Below are positions 1 to 9,163 of a stretch of 64,000 nt of DNA, piece by piece. A program made the position numbers and the translations under genes. Position 1 is the first letter of the stretch. Each line of letters starts with the position of its first letter. The stretch covers positions 1 through 64,000 of the forward strand of contig NZ_PPEK01000008.1 in the NCBI RefSeq assembly GCF_002899715.1, written 5' to 3'. The notes beneath the pieces are model-generated. The model saw only the letters and a program-made list of their open reading frames with translations. It made no database searches and was not told the origin of the DNA. The stretch is from Enteroscipio rubneri (GTDB lineage: Bacteria > Actinomycetota > Coriobacteriia > Coriobacteriales > Eggerthellaceae).

Positions 1-2
1 AG

Positions 3-65
3 TACGTGGCCGAGAGCGAGTGGGGCTCGAGGCGCTATCTGGACGTGACTCTGCTGGAGGGGTAG
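3..65 (+). CDS. C-terminal end of an unidentified protein (cut by left edge)
   Basis: An open frame runs from the left edge to a TAG at 63-65 and would encode the last 20 residues of a plus-strand protein ending in RYLDVTLLEG. It is opposite in direction to the conjugation operon that follows and would converge on the small membrane peptide gene at 148-246. The residue mix looks protein-like, but the piece is too short to name a family, and chance openness cannot be excluded. Confidence 0.3.
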   Translation, partial: YVAESEWGSRRYLDVTLLEG

Positions 66-147
66 CCGCACCGGACGGCGGGCTTATGAGGCTGTCGGAA
101 AAGTGCGCAAGATTCTTGACGGTACCGCTCAAAATTATCGTGCTCCG

Positions 148-246
148 CTACTCGTCCTCGTCCAAAGACCCCACCTTGAGGCAGCACCATGCGAGGATTG
201 CATTGCACATGAGGAACATCCCGAACACGAAAAGAAACGCCTTCAT
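148..246 (-). CDS. 32-residue hydrophobic membrane peptide downstream of sortase
   Basis: This short gene begins MKAFLFVFGMF and ends KVGSLDEDE. Its ATG (244-246) overlaps the TGA of the sortase gene as ATGA, the same stop/start coupling used elsewhere in this operon, and AGGAG lies a few bases upstream. Residues 2-23 form one hydrophobic segment rich in Phe, Leu and Met, with two adjacent Cys at its end, followed by an acidic tail, so it is probably a single-pass membrane peptide. It is the last gene seen in the conjugation operon. Its function is unknown; a partner of the sortase or of the surface protein would be a guess from position. Confidence 0.5.
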   Translation of the reverse strand: MKAFLFVFGMFLMCNAILAWCCLKVGSLDEDE

Positions 247-1016
247 TCCCATCTCCTATCCTCGACCGCATAGACCACCGTCCGCGAGTTCCAGGTCTGG
301 TAGCTGCACGTGGCGAAGGCCCAGACCTTGGAAACCGACAGGTCGGGTTCTTCGAGCGTCAGGTCGCTTTGCGATATCCTCTCGCCGAGGCGGGCTGCCC
401 GCTCTTCATCGTTCGCGAACGTCACCTGGACCCGCTCGCCGCTCGCATCCACCACGTCCGCTGCGACGACGCGCAGCTCGTGCATCTCCCCATCCGCGCG
501 GGTCCAGACGAGGATGTCCCTGTGCCCTTCCGCGTAGGCGCGGTCGGAGAAGCGCGCGAAATCGGCGAACACGCTGCCGTCGTCCATGTGATGCCCGTAG
601 ACTATTGAGAAGGCGGACTCCGGCGTGCATTCCCAGTCCAGATAGGGCGTTCCGTACGATCCCCGTTCCAACGCGTCGACGTGGAGGTATCGATCGGGCG
701 TGTCGGCCGTCGCCTGGGCGATGGGCTCGTCGATGGAGGTGCCGGGCACCTCCATCCATGCGACGACCGCCTCGGGGAGCTCCGCCCAATCGATCGAACG
801 GCCCTCCGCGCCCCCTTGATCGCCCGAGACGCCGTCGAAGAGGGCGGGCAGGGACGGGGAGGCGCCCTCGCTGCTCTCGGGCAGCATAGTCTGATGCAGG
901 GCGAAGGCGAGCAGGGCCGCCGCGAGAAGCGTCAGGGCGATGCGCGGGGCGGCGCCCAGAGGGCGGGCCTTTCGCCCGCCCTCCCTGCCGGCATGCGTAT
1001 GGCAGGATTTAAACAT
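243..1016 (-). CDS. Class B sortase of the conjugative element
   Basis: Sortases cleave sorting signals and join proteins to the cell wall or to each other. This 257-residue protein has a basic N-terminus, one membrane segment (about residues 22-41, LTLLAAALLAFAL), then an extracellular sortase domain. The catalytic His is in VYGHHMDDGSVF, the Cys in FATCSYQTW and the Arg in NSRTVVYA, which together fit class B. ATG at 1016 is chosen over a TTG at 1037 because it follows GGGCGAAG; it overlaps the end of the surface protein gene by 8 nt. It directly follows the VaFE surface protein ending in a YPKTG signal, which is its most likely substrate (inference). A 10-bp perfect hairpin (959-983) lies early in the coding sequence. 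Confidence 0.88.
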   Translation of the reverse strand: MFKSCHTHAGREGGRKARPLGAAPRIALTLLAAALLAFALHQTMLPESSEGASPSLPALFDGVSGDQGGAEGRSIDWAELPEAVVAWMEVPGTSIDEPIAQATADTPDRYLHVDALERGSYGTPYLDWECTPESAFSIVYGHHMDDGSVFADFARFSDRAYAEGHRDILVWTRADGEMHELRVVAADVVDASGERVQVTFANDEERAARLGERISQSDLTLEEPDLSVSKVWAFATCSYQTWNSRTVVYAVEDRRWE

Positions 1017-4000
1017 CTTCGCCCTGGTCGTCCGCAACGTCCTTGCGACGCTTCAGAAGGCCGTTCGCCGCACCGGCCAGGCCGTATGCAGCCAGGGCGA
1101 GGCCGCTGGCTCCCGCCGCCGCCGCGGTCGCTGCTGCGCCGGTCTTGGGATAGCCCTTGCCGAGCGCATCCTCTTCGGGCTCGACGATCGCCACCGTCTG
1201 GGCCTCGTCATCGATGTCCGCGTGCGTCGCGACCTCGATGCCGTCCTTCACGAGCGACTCGAACACGACGGCGCTCCTGCCCGCGAGGCCCGTGGCGTCG
1301 AACCCGAAGGCCACCTCGACCTCCCCGTCGGGCGATTCGGGCGTGAACGCGGCCGAGGCGGATACGCCGTTGCCCTGCGCGTCCTTCAAAGGCTCTCCCG
1401 TGGCCTTGTCCATGAGCACGCCCGTTGCGACGTACTCCTTGCCGGGGATGAGGTTCTCGTAGGTCACGGTGTCGACGATCACCGCGGACTCGCCCGCGAC
1501 GAGGTTCTTGTCCCCATCAGCCCCGTCGACCGCGTTGGTGCGGATCATGGGGAAAAAGATCGACTGGTTCGCGTCTGTCATGTCGTCATGCACCGCGATG
1601 ATGTTCCCTTCGGAGTCGGAGAGCGTCTCCGTGAACACGGTAGTCTTGCCGGAGAGCGCGCTCGCGTCGATCTCGAAGGCGACCTCGACGGTTCCATCGG
1701 CTTCCTCGGGCGAGAACGCGACCTCCTGGACGTAGGCGTCACCGTCACCGTCCATGAGCAGCTCGCCCGTCTCGGCGTCCGCGATATGGCCCGTCATCGT
1801 ATAGGTGTTTCCTGGCGTGAGCCCCGTGTACTCGACCGTGTCGACGAGCTCGAGCCCCTCGTCCGCGATGCCGGTGGCATCCCCGGTCTCGGGGTTCACG
1901 GCCGTCGTGGCGATGTCGACGACGGCCACCGTCTGGCCTCCGTCTTCGATGTCGGCGTGGACCATGTACTCCTCGCCCCCGCACGTCATGGTCTCGAAGG
2001 CGACGAGCCTCTTGCCCGCGAGTCCGGCGCCGCTGAAGGCGAAGGTCATCTCGACGCTTCCTGTGAAGTCCTCCGCAACGAAGGTCGCCTGGGCGGTGAT
2101 CTCGTTGCCGTCGTCGTCGAGCGCGGGCTCGCCCGTCTCGGCGTCCATCAAGACGCCCTCGACCGTGTACTCGTCTCCGGGGATGCAGCCGGTGTACTCG
2201 ACGACATCGACGATCGCGAGGTCCTCGCGCGCCTGTCCTTCGTGGGTGCCGCTCGCGGCGTCGGTGGCAGTGGTGCCCATGGTCTTGGGCATGTTGGCGA
2301 TCTCGACCTCGAAGACCGCGCTCATGGTGCCGTCCTCCCGCTCGAACATGCCCTGGTCGTTCACGAAGAGCTCGTGGACGGCGGCGTTGCCCTCGTCGTC
2401 CACGTCGCTCACGACGTAGCCTTCGGGGGCCGAGGTTTCCTGCAGATGGTAGGCGCCGTGCAGGAGGTACGGGACGCTGATGACGCCGTCCTCGCCGGTG
2501 ACGAGCTCCTCGTCGTAGGTCCCCTCGTCGTTCCATAGCCTGAAGATCGCGCCCGCGACGGGCTTGCCGGGGTCGAGGGCGTCGACCTTCTTGACCTTGA
2601 GCTCGGTGGGGGCGTCCTCGGTTTCGAGCATCTCGTCGAACACGGCGACGTCCTGGCCTTGGTATTCGAGCGTCACGGTCTTCTCGGCGACGTCGAGCGC
2701 GTAGCCGTCTTTGGCCTTGGCCTCATAGACGGTGTAGGTCCCGAGGTAGAGCTCGCCGCTCGTGGCGCGGCCCGCCTCGTCGGTCTCGATCGTGGCCACG
2801 ATGTCGCCGGCGTGGGCACGCACGGCGCCGTCGCCGGTGACGATGTCGGATGCCGCCTCCACGACGTAGACGGAGTCGGAAACCGGCTCGCCCGTCGCGG
2901 AGTCGTGCTTGACGACGCTGATCGTGCCCTTCTGGGGCATGTCGGCGAACTCGACCTCGATGGGGTCGTCCCAATCGTTGTAGACCGCCCCGACCGTGAT
3001 GGTCTTGCCTTCGAGCGCCTTGACGTAGCCCTCTGGCGCCTGCACCTCGACGAGCGTGTAGTCGCCCTGTTCGAGCAGCATCGGCAGCGTCACCTCGCCG
3101 CGTTCGTTGGTGGTCCAGGTGTCCATGATGTGGGTTTCGGGATAGTGGCTCTCGTAGGTGACGAGCTCTCCGTCGTCATCGAGCAGCTGGAAGGAGCAGG
3201 GAAGCGGGATCTGGCGTCCCGTCTCTGCGTCCGTCTTGACGACCTTGAGCGGCGTCTGCGGGATGTGGTTATTCACGAGCGTCGGCGGGTCGTACTGCCC
3301 CTCCTCGGAGATGGTCGTCTTCCAGTCGGGGACCGGGATGATGTCGTGGCCGTACTCCGCCTTGAAGTCCTCCGCCACGGAGTCCGGGATGACCTCGTGT
3401 ACCGTGTAGGTGCCGTATGCCAGGGCCCCCGACCAGCCTTGCGGGATGTCCCATCCGTTGACGGCGAGGCCGCCTCGGGTCGATGCGAGGCCGTTCTCGT
3501 CGGTGGTGATGGTGCAGACCACCTCGCCGGGCTCGGCCTTCTCGCCGGTCTCGGGAGAGACGATCGGATTCTCGGATGCGTTGATCAGCTGGAACTGCAC
3601 GCCGGGCAGCAGCACGCGGTCGGCCTCCTGCACTATGCCGGATTCGTCCTCCGCCTCGATGGGGATTTCCTTGACCAGGCGGAAGTCGCCGCGCTCGACC
3701 GTGTCGGGCGCCTTGGGCGTGTTGTAGGTGTAGACGGCCTCGCCCATGGCGCCGCTGTCGGTTATCTGGATGCAGAAAGCCTTGGGCTCGCCGCCCGCCC
3801 CGTCGTCGAGGTTGTAGCCGGCGGGCGCTTTGGTTTCCTGTATGACGGCCGTGCCCAAAGGAAGGGTGGGATCCCCGTTGCTCATATGGTAGAGGTCGGG
3901 GCCCGCCACCTTGTAGGCGTCGGCGTAGTCCGCGAAGCCGTCGGCGTCGGTTGCGAACACCCAGGTTCGCGCGGGATCTCCGGACGCCTCCGCCTCCTCG

Positions 4001-5100
4001 GCGCTGGCGTAGAGGCCCTCGTAGAATCGCACCGTGAACTCGGCGCCGGCAAGCGACGCCGATCCCTGGGGGGAGCTCTCCCCGGTCGTCGCGTCGACCT
4101 TCATGACGAGCATGCCGACCGGGTCGGACTTGGGGTAGTCGGCGACGCCCGCGGCGCCGTTGACGGCGCTCGCCATGTCGGGATGGACCTCGACCTCGTA
4201 GACCGTCTCGTCGAGGGCGTAGCCCTTGGCGGGGACGGTCTCCTTCACCCAGTAGGTGCCGGGGACGAGCTCGCCGAGCCTGCCCGACCCGTTGTCGTCG
4301 GTCTCGATCGAGCCGACCCTCGAGGCGAGCCCGCCGTCCGAGTAGACCCCGTAGACCGCGCCGGCGAGGCTGTAGCAGGGGTTCGACCCGCTGACCTCGG
4401 GCAGCGCCGAGCCCTTCTGGAGCACGATCTCGCCGAAGGGGGTGTACTCGAAGGACAGGATGATCTGCGTGCCGGCTCCCGTGCTCATCTGGAAGGCCTC
4501 GAAGTTCCGGGGCACCTCGCCCGTCCGCGCCGCGATCTGGCGGCCGGTCGCGTCCGGGTTGGTCACCTCCCCCGAGTCCCCGAATCCGAGCACGTTGTAC
4601 TGCACCCAGTCCTTGAACTGCTCGGTGCAGCCGTACATGGCGTAGTTGCCGTCGGAGGTGTAGGTGTCGGACAGGAGGATGTGGGTGAGGGCGGCGTAGT
4701 GGTTGTCGCTCATCGCCGACCCGTCGTACCACCTATCCGGCCACATGGAGGCGTCGAAGCCGGGGGAGCCGTAGCCGAACCACAGGTCCGCCACGGCCTC
4801 GGCGGTGCGTCCGGAGGGAGCGCTGAGCGCGGATTTGGGGTAGGTTCCGGATGCCGGCGTCGAGGCGGAGGGGTTGCCGCAGTAGGCGATCTCGCCGTCC
4901 GCCCACATCCAGTTGGTCGAGTAGCCGCCGTAGTAGATGCTCGACCCGACGGTCAGCTTCGCCGTCTGCGCCGCATGGGCCTCCTCGGCGAACGCCGGCG
5001 ACAGCGTGGCGAGAAGTCCGGAAAATGCGAGCAGGACGGCGAGGATCGCCCTAAGCGGAGCGGAGCGGTCGACTGCGCCGATGGGGCTTGATTTGCGCAT
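1009..5100 (-). CDS. VaFE-repeat / Cna-B (SpaA-like) LPXTG-type surface protein
   Basis: This 1363-residue secreted protein is probably an adhesin or pilus-like shaft displayed by the conjugative element, perhaps helping mating contact (inference). A signal peptide covers about residues 1-40 (IGAVDRSAPLRAILAVLLAF, ending SPAFAEEA). A thioester-like domain follows (IAYCGNPS...GTYP and GTQIILSF). Next comes a long series of Cna-B/SpaA domains with KxD...G-type starts and TYTVxE ends. Near the C-terminus are three VaFE-type repeats (LVAFETMTCGG, VFTETLSDSEG, VVFESLVKDG, each followed by HxD). The end is YPKTG, a hydrophobic segment and KRRK. ATG at 5100 is chosen because AGGAGGTGC precedes it and the signal peptide starts there. 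Neighbours are a class B sortase downstream and a small soluble protein upstream. Confidence 0.88.
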   Translation of the reverse strand: MRKSSPIGAVDRSAPLRAILAVLLAFSGLLATLSPAFAEEAHAAQTAKLTVGSSIYYGGYSTNWMWADGEIAYCGNPSASTPASGTYPKSALSAPSGRTAEAVADLWFGYGSPGFDASMWPDRWYDGSAMSDNHYAALTHILLSDTYTSDGNYAMYGCTEQFKDWVQYNVLGFGDSGEVTNPDATGRQIAARTGEVPRNFEAFQMSTGAGTQIILSFEYTPFGEIVLQKGSALPEVSGSNPCYSLAGAVYGVYSDGGLASRVGSIETDDNGSGRLGELVPGTYWVKETVPAKGYALDETVYEVEVHPDMASAVNGAAGVADYPKSDPVGMLVMKVDATTGESSPQGSASLAGAEFTVRFYEGLYASAEEAEASGDPARTWVFATDADGFADYADAYKVAGPDLYHMSNGDPTLPLGTAVIQETKAPAGYNLDDGAGGEPKAFCIQITDSGAMGEAVYTYNTPKAPDTVERGDFRLVKEIPIEAEDESGIVQEADRVLLPGVQFQLINASENPIVSPETGEKAEPGEVVCTITTDENGLASTRGGLAVNGWDIPQGWSGALAYGTYTVHEVIPDSVAEDFKAEYGHDIIPVPDWKTTISEEGQYDPPTLVNNHIPQTPLKVVKTDAETGRQIPLPCSFQLLDDDGELVTYESHYPETHIMDTWTTNERGEVTLPMLLEQGDYTLVEVQAPEGYVKALEGKTITVGAVYNDWDDPIEVEFADMPQKGTISVVKHDSATGEPVSDSVYVVEAASDIVTGDGAVRAHAGDIVATIETDEAGRATSGELYLGTYTVYEAKAKDGYALDVAEKTVTLEYQGQDVAVFDEMLETEDAPTELKVKKVDALDPGKPVAGAIFRLWNDEGTYDEELVTGEDGVISVPYLLHGAYHLQETSAPEGYVVSDVDDEGNAAVHELFVNDQGMFEREDGTMSAVFEVEIANMPKTMGTTATDAASGTHEGQAREDLAIVDVVEYTGCIPGDEYTVEGVLMDAETGEPALDDDGNEITAQATFVAEDFTGSVEMTFAFSGAGLAGKRLVAFETMTCGGEEYMVHADIEDGGQTVAVVDIATTAVNPETGDATGIADEGLELVDTVEYTGLTPGNTYTMTGHIADAETGELLMDGDGDAYVQEVAFSPEEADGTVEVAFEIDASALSGKTTVFTETLSDSEGNIIAVHDDMTDANQSIFFPMIRTNAVDGADGDKNLVAGESAVIVDTVTYENLIPGKEYVATGVLMDKATGEPLKDAQGNGVSASAAFTPESPDGEVEVAFGFDATGLAGRSAVVFESLVKDGIEVATHADIDDEAQTVAIVEPEEDALGKGYPKTGAAATAAAAGASGLALAAYGLAGAANGLLKRRKDVADDQGEDV

Positions 5101-5110
5101 GCCGCACCTC

Positions 5111-5602
5111 CTATCGTGCTGGTTTCTCAAAAGGGGCTTTGCCCTCGGAGAGGGCGGAAGCGCCCTCGCGGGCATGCTCGGCGCGCGAGCTGAGCGATTG
5201 CTCCCTGGATTCGCGCTGCGCGAGGTACTCCCTGCGGGCCTCGTCGAGGGCAGTCTTGAGCTGCGCTGGCATGACCTTGACCGTGTCCTTCGCCGCACGC
5301 CCCGTCCGCTCGTCTATGACGGGATTGCCCTCGGCGTCGAGGATGGAGCGCTGCAGCCAGACCTCCCTGTTCGTCAGAAGCGGTATGTCGACGAAGTTCT
5401 CGCCTCGGTACTTCGAGGGGTTCACGAACATGGGCGAGAACTGGTAGTAGCTCACGTCGCGCCCTTCGATCACCGTCCCCTTCGGCAGCGTCACGGAGTT
5501 GAAGGTCCTCTTCTCGCCGCTCTTGGGGTCGGTGTACTCGATATCGGCCTTGACGAAGTTCCTGTGCAGGGTGATGTAGGTGTTCTTCTTCTCTTCGGCC
5601 AT
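5111..5602 (-). CDS. Unknown soluble protein of the conjugation operon
   Basis: A 163-residue protein starting MAEEKKNTYITLHRNF; AGGAG precedes the ATG at 5602. It has no signal peptide or membrane segment. The first 100 residues contain an ordered stretch (DIEYTDPKSGEKRTF, SYYQFSPMFVNP, NREVWLQRS), while the C-terminus is a charged, probably helical tail rich in Arg, Glu and Ser. It sits between the VirB6-like gene and the surface protein, with 10 nt to the latter. I do not recognise the family. Its position suggests an accessory role in DNA transfer or in surface protein production, but nothing in the sequence proves this. Confidence 0.75.
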   Translation of the reverse strand: MAEEKKNTYITLHRNFVKADIEYTDPKSGEKRTFNSVTLPKGTVIEGRDVSYYQFSPMFVNPSKYRGENFVDIPLLTNREVWLQRSILDAEGNPVIDERTGRAAKDTVKVMPAQLKTALDEARREYLAQRESREQSLSSRAEHAREGASALSEGKAPFEKPAR

Positions 5603-5729
5603 CGTCTCTTCTCCTTTCCTTGGTATCGGGATGGCGCCGGCCCTTCTCTTTGTTGACCGGGCCCGGGCCGGCGGCAAGGCCCGCAGGGTCTCATCCCGAG
5701 GGACGAGGTGTGCCTGCGCGCTTCCATGG

Positions 5730-6740
5730 TCAGAACCCGCTCACGATGTCGCGGGCCCACGTGCCGCTCTTCACGAGCGAGAGGATGAGCAGGACGCACA
5801 TGGCCAGGTACTGGAGCGCGTAGGTGAGGCCGTTCGCGATGCTGTCTATCGGCGTCCCCGTGCCGGGGTTGACGGCGACGAGCCCGCCCAGGATGAGGGG
5901 GAACGAGACGAGCAGGATGAGGATGATCAGCCCCGCGATGCAGACCGCGGCGAAGTTCTTGATGTAGCCGACGCCGATCTGGCGCGTGTCGTCGAGTGCC
6001 ATGAGGGACAGCGGTATCGGGCTGAAGGACGCCATGATGTAGAGCTGCAGGGCCCGCGCCCAGCAGACCACAAGACTCACGATGTAGGCCACCAGCACGA
6101 CGAGCCAGCTGACGAGCGAGACGAGGAGCATCGCGATGAGCGAGGGCAGGTCGTCGTCCCCCGTGACGATGGAGACCTCGCCTAGGTCGAGCGCGCCCCC
6201 CGTGCCGAACAGCGCGATCGTCCTGTCTATCGCCAGCCCCACCACCTCGTAGATCGCCTGCATGAGCTCGAAGCTGTTCTGGATCAGAAAGAGGAACACG
6301 GCGAAGAACACGAGCAGGAACACCACCTCCTTCACGCCCGGCAGCGACTGGCTGCCGTCCATGCGCTGGGAGATCTGGATGAGCTTGATGGTGAACACGA
6401 GCGAGAGCACCCCGCAGCCGATGGGCAGGATCGCGACCTGCCACACGGCGTGCACGATGTCGTACATGGAGGTCCCACCCGCCGTCGTGAGCATGCTGCC
6501 GAAGTCGGCTCCCAGGATCCCCTCGTAGCCGATCGACTCCAGGACGTTCGCCTGCTGGGAGAAAATCCAGTTGCAGCAGTCGCGCAGCACGCCGCAGAGC
6601 CACCCGTTGATGTCGTCGGCGATGCTCGCCCAGGCGGGCCGCGCCGGCAGGAAGATCGCCGCGCAGACGATGAAGGAGAGCAGGGACGCCCTCGCGAAGC
6701 GCTCCCTGCCGCCCTGCTTTGCCTCGATGCGCGCGATCAT
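5730..6740 (-). CDS. VirB6/TrbL-like polytopic conjugation channel protein
   Basis: A 336-residue membrane protein with a cleavable-looking N-terminal segment (SLLSFIVCAAIFLPARPAWA) and about six further hydrophobic helices. Among them are a long double helix near LIAMLLVSLVSWLVVLVAYIVS, the conserved-looking ALQLYIMASFSPIPLSLMALDDTR segment, and GLIILILLVSFPLILGG. This arrangement and the operon context match the VirB6/TrbL-like membrane component of Gram-positive type IV secretion systems, which would form the transfer pore. ATG at 6740 overlaps the upstream gene's TGA as ATGA, so translation is probably coupled. Assignment rests on topology and neighbours rather than a catalytic motif. Confidence 0.75.
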   Translation of the reverse strand: MIARIEAKQGGRERFARASLLSFIVCAAIFLPARPAWASIADDINGWLCGVLRDCCNWIFSQQANVLESIGYEGILGADFGSMLTTAGGTSMYDIVHAVWQVAILPIGCGVLSLVFTIKLIQISQRMDGSQSLPGVKEVVFLLVFFAVFLFLIQNSFELMQAIYEVVGLAIDRTIALFGTGGALDLGEVSIVTGDDDLPSLIAMLLVSLVSWLVVLVAYIVSLVVCWARALQLYIMASFSPIPLSLMALDDTRQIGVGYIKNFAAVCIAGLIILILLVSFPLILGGLVAVNPGTGTPIDSIANGLTYALQYLAMCVLLILSLVKSGTWARDIVSGF

Positions 6741-7486
6741 CGGAACGTCAGCTCCCCGGACCCGTCGTCGACCACGGTGACGGGGGTGTTCGCCGCGTCG
6801 TCGAGGGTGAAGTTCGTGAGCTTGGTGCCCGCGTTGAAGTCGAGCCAGACCTCGCCGTCCCAGGTCGCCTCGGTCGCATGGGGGGATGCCCCCTTCGCGA
6901 ACTCGCCGAGGACCGCCTCGAACTCGTCGCGGGTGTGCCCGAACGCGTCGAACAGCGCCTCGTCCGGGTTCCCGATCGACACGTGCGCTTCCTCGGCGAC
7001 ATCGCGCACGAAGGCGCCGCCCAGCTCGTCGCATACAATCCTCTGGGAACCGTCTGGGCCGCTGGTGACGAAGAGCACCGCGAGCTGCTGCGGGCCGTTT
7101 ACGGTTTGGGAGACGGAGAGCGTCGCGGAGAGGCTCCCGTCCGCGGAGGACTCCTCGTCGAGCGCGTAGTAGAGGACCGTCGTGCCCTCCGGGGACGTCA
7201 CGACGAGGTTCGTCGGGGTGATGGACAGCGAGGACCCGCCGTCCTCGCTCGTCCAGGACGATCCGGCTAGCGCGGAGAAGCCCTTGGGCGCGCCGCCGGC
7301 GGCTCCGGCATCCTCTTCCTCGTCGCCTCGCCCGGCCTCCTGCGGGCTCGCCTGCTCCTGCGAAACGGGATCGGGCCCCGCCTCGCCGCCGTCCTGCGCG
7401 AGCGTGCAGCGCGCTACGCTCGATCCGACGAGGATCGCCAGCGCCCCTGCCGCCAAGACGGCGATGATCTTCGTTTTCCTATCCAT
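6737..7486 (-). CDS. Secreted or membrane-anchored protein of the conjugation operon
   Basis: A 249-residue protein with a basic start (MDRKTK), one hydrophobic segment (IIAVLAAGALAILVGSSVA) and then an Ala/Gly/Glu-rich acidic linker to about residue 70. A compact, mostly beta extracellular domain follows (SSLSITPTNLVVTSPEGTTV, LAVLFVTSGPDG), then a helical DEALFDAFGHTRDEFEAVL region and a final beta part. A Cys follows the hydrophobic segment (VARC), but the lipobox is poor. AGGAGGAGG precedes the ATG. It lies between the cell-wall hydrolase and the VirB6-like protein. A VirB8-like assembly role would fit the position and topology, but no family match is visible to me. Confidence 0.75.
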   Translation of the reverse strand: MDRKTKIIAVLAAGALAILVGSSVARCTLAQDGGEAGPDPVSQEQASPQEAGRGDEEEDAGAAGGAPKGFSALAGSSWTSEDGGSSLSITPTNLVVTSPEGTTVLYYALDEESSADGSLSATLSVSQTVNGPQQLAVLFVTSGPDGSQRIVCDELGGAFVRDVAEEAHVSIGNPDEALFDAFGHTRDEFEAVLGEFAKGASPHATEATWDGEVWLDFNAGTKLTNFTLDDAANTPVTVVDDGSGELTFR

Positions 7487-7498
7487 TCTTTCCTCCTC

Positions 7499-9163
7499 CT
7501 ATCCGATGACCTTGATCGCCGCGGTGAAGTAGCCGACGCCCGACGCTTCCCTGCAGACCTCGCCCGAGTAGGGCTCGTGGATGTACTTGTCGTCCCCGAT
7601 GAAGATGGCGACGTGCCCCGGGCGCCACAGGATGTCCCCGGGCTCCGCGAGCGAGACGGGGACCTTGGTGCCGAACGCGGCCTGGTCCTCGGAGTTTCGC
7701 GGGATGGAGATCCCCGCCTGGGCGTAGCAGTACTGGGTGAGCCCCGAGCAGTCGAGCCCGACGCCGGGCGTGGTCCCGCCCCAGACGTAGGGCACGCCGA
7801 GCTGGCTGCGCGCCGCCGCGACCACGGTCGACCTCGCCTGGTCCAGGCTCCGGAACTCCTCCAGGCTCATGCCGTCGAAGCGGCGCAGGCCGTAGGCGTC
7901 CATGGCCGACTTGAGGCTCTCGACGTAGGACGAGCTCGTCGCCCATCCCGCGTCCTTGAGGCCTTCGGCCATCTTGTCCGAGTCGCGTTCCTCGATCGCC
8001 TCGCGGATGAGCGGGTTGTTCGCGTAGTGGCCCGCCTGCAGGAAGACGCGGCTCCTGAAGCGGATGCAGTCCACGTCCGAGGCGAACGAGGTGAAGTACG
8101 CCGTGATCGCCACCGCCTCGCCCCCGTACTCCTCGTTGGTAGCCCAGGCCGACTTGCCGGTCACCTCTGGGCAGGCGGCGAACGACGAGGACCATTTCAT
8201 CCCGAAGAGGTTGTGGTCGCGCTCCGCGAGCTGGCTCATGTGGTCACCCTGGCCCGATTCGCAGATGATCTGGGCTATCGTGCAGCCCGCCGGATGCCCG
8301 TAGTCCTCCTGGCACTCGATTGCCTCCTCCACCATCTCGTAGGTAATGTAGGGGGGAAGGCCCGCGAGGCTCTGCTTCGCCGCCTCGTTCTGCCAGAAGC
8401 CGAACAGCGCCGCGACGAGCTGGCTTACGGCGAGCGCGACGAGGATGAACGCGAGCACTCCCGCGAAAACGCCTCCCAAGGGGGCGGCTGCGCTCGCGAT
8501 GGCGCCGCCTATCGCCTTCGCCGATGTGCTCTTCGCCGCTGCCGCCGCCTTGGCGCCGCCTGCAGCCTCGGCCGCCTTCGCCTGGACGGCAGCCTGGGCG
8601 CGGACGGCCGAGGCGCTTGCGCCCTTGGCCGCGCCCTTCCCCTTGGCGGATCCCGCGGCGCGCGACGCCTTCTTGGAGGACGCGCCGGGGCGCTTGCCGG
8701 ATCCCGCCTGCCGGACGGGGCCGTTCGCCTTGCCCGCGGCACGGGCCCTGTTGGAGAGGCGCTTGGCCAAGACGGCCTTGTCGCGGACGCCGGCGGCTCC
8801 CGAGAACTCCTCGGTGTCGTCGAGCTCGTCCACCGCCGCGTTCCCAATCGCCGCCTTCGCTCCGATCGGGGAGCGATGCCCGCCGAGGCGCCCGGGTTGC
8901 GCGGCGGTCTGATCCGAAACGGCCGATCCTTCGGCGGCTCCGCAGGATCGCTCGCGTCCCCTCGATGCGCCCTTCGGGACGCGTCCCGCTTTTGCGGCGG
9001 CGAGCGGGCTTGCCTTCCGTGCCGCCGTGGACCTTTCCGCGAGCGTCGAGAGCGCCTGGTCGTCGGCGGATTTGACCGTCCCCGAGTTGAGGACCGTCTC
9101 CTTCTCGGCCGCCACGAGCTCGCGCATCCCAGCATCCTGGTATGTCTGGCCCTGGCCGCTCAT
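7499..9163 (-). CDS. Glucosaminidase + NlpC/P60 cell-wall hydrolase (VirB1-like)
   Basis: A 554-residue protein that should open peptidoglycan locally for the transfer channel. Residues 1 to about 215 are a low-complexity Ala/Lys/Arg/Gly region on the cytoplasmic side. One membrane helix follows (AFILVALAVSQLVAALFGF, about 233-255), then an extracellular glucosaminidase-like domain (ICESGQGDH, HNLFGMKW, AITAYFTSF). The C-terminus is an NlpC/P60 peptidase with Cys in LDCSGLTQYCY (about residue 470) and His in RPGHVAIF (about 516). The ATG overlaps the VirB4 stop as ATGA. Paired muramidase/NlpC hydrolases are standard in Gram-positive ICEs. The long basic N-terminal region is unusual and could bind DNA or the ATPase (inference). 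Confidence 0.87.
   Translation of the reverse strand: MSGQGQTYQDAGMRELVAAEKETVLNSGTVKSADDQALSTLAERSTAARKASPLAAAKAGRVPKGASRGRERSCGAAEGSAVSDQTAAQPGRLGGHRSPIGAKAAIGNAAVDELDDTEEFSGAAGVRDKAVLAKRLSNRARAAGKANGPVRQAGSGKRPGASSKKASRAAGSAKGKGAAKGASASAVRAQAAVQAKAAEAAGGAKAAAAAKSTSAKAIGGAIASAAAPLGGVFAGVLAFILVALAVSQLVAALFGFWQNEAAKQSLAGLPPYITYEMVEEAIECQEDYGHPAGCTIAQIICESGQGDHMSQLAERDHNLFGMKWSSSFAACPEVTGKSAWATNEEYGGEAVAITAYFTSFASDVDCIRFRSRVFLQAGHYANNPLIREAIEERDSDKMAEGLKDAGWATSSSYVESLKSAMDAYGLRRFDGMSLEEFRSLDQARSTVVAAARSQLGVPYVWGGTTPGVGLDCSGLTQYCYAQAGISIPRNSEDQAAFGTKVPVSLAEPGDILWRPGHVAIFIGDDKYIHEPYSGEVCREASGVGYFTAAIKVIG

Noticed and set aside
940-2538. Long plus-strand open frame of 532 codons opposite the VaFE surface protein
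   Set aside because: It is the GC-driven antisense shadow of a well-supported gene; it has Arg/Gly/Val-rich composition, no ribosome site and no domain.
2659-5091. Plus-strand open frame of 810 codons opposite the same gene
   Set aside because: Same reason: repetitive antisense composition mirroring the Cna-B repeats, with no recognisable fold.
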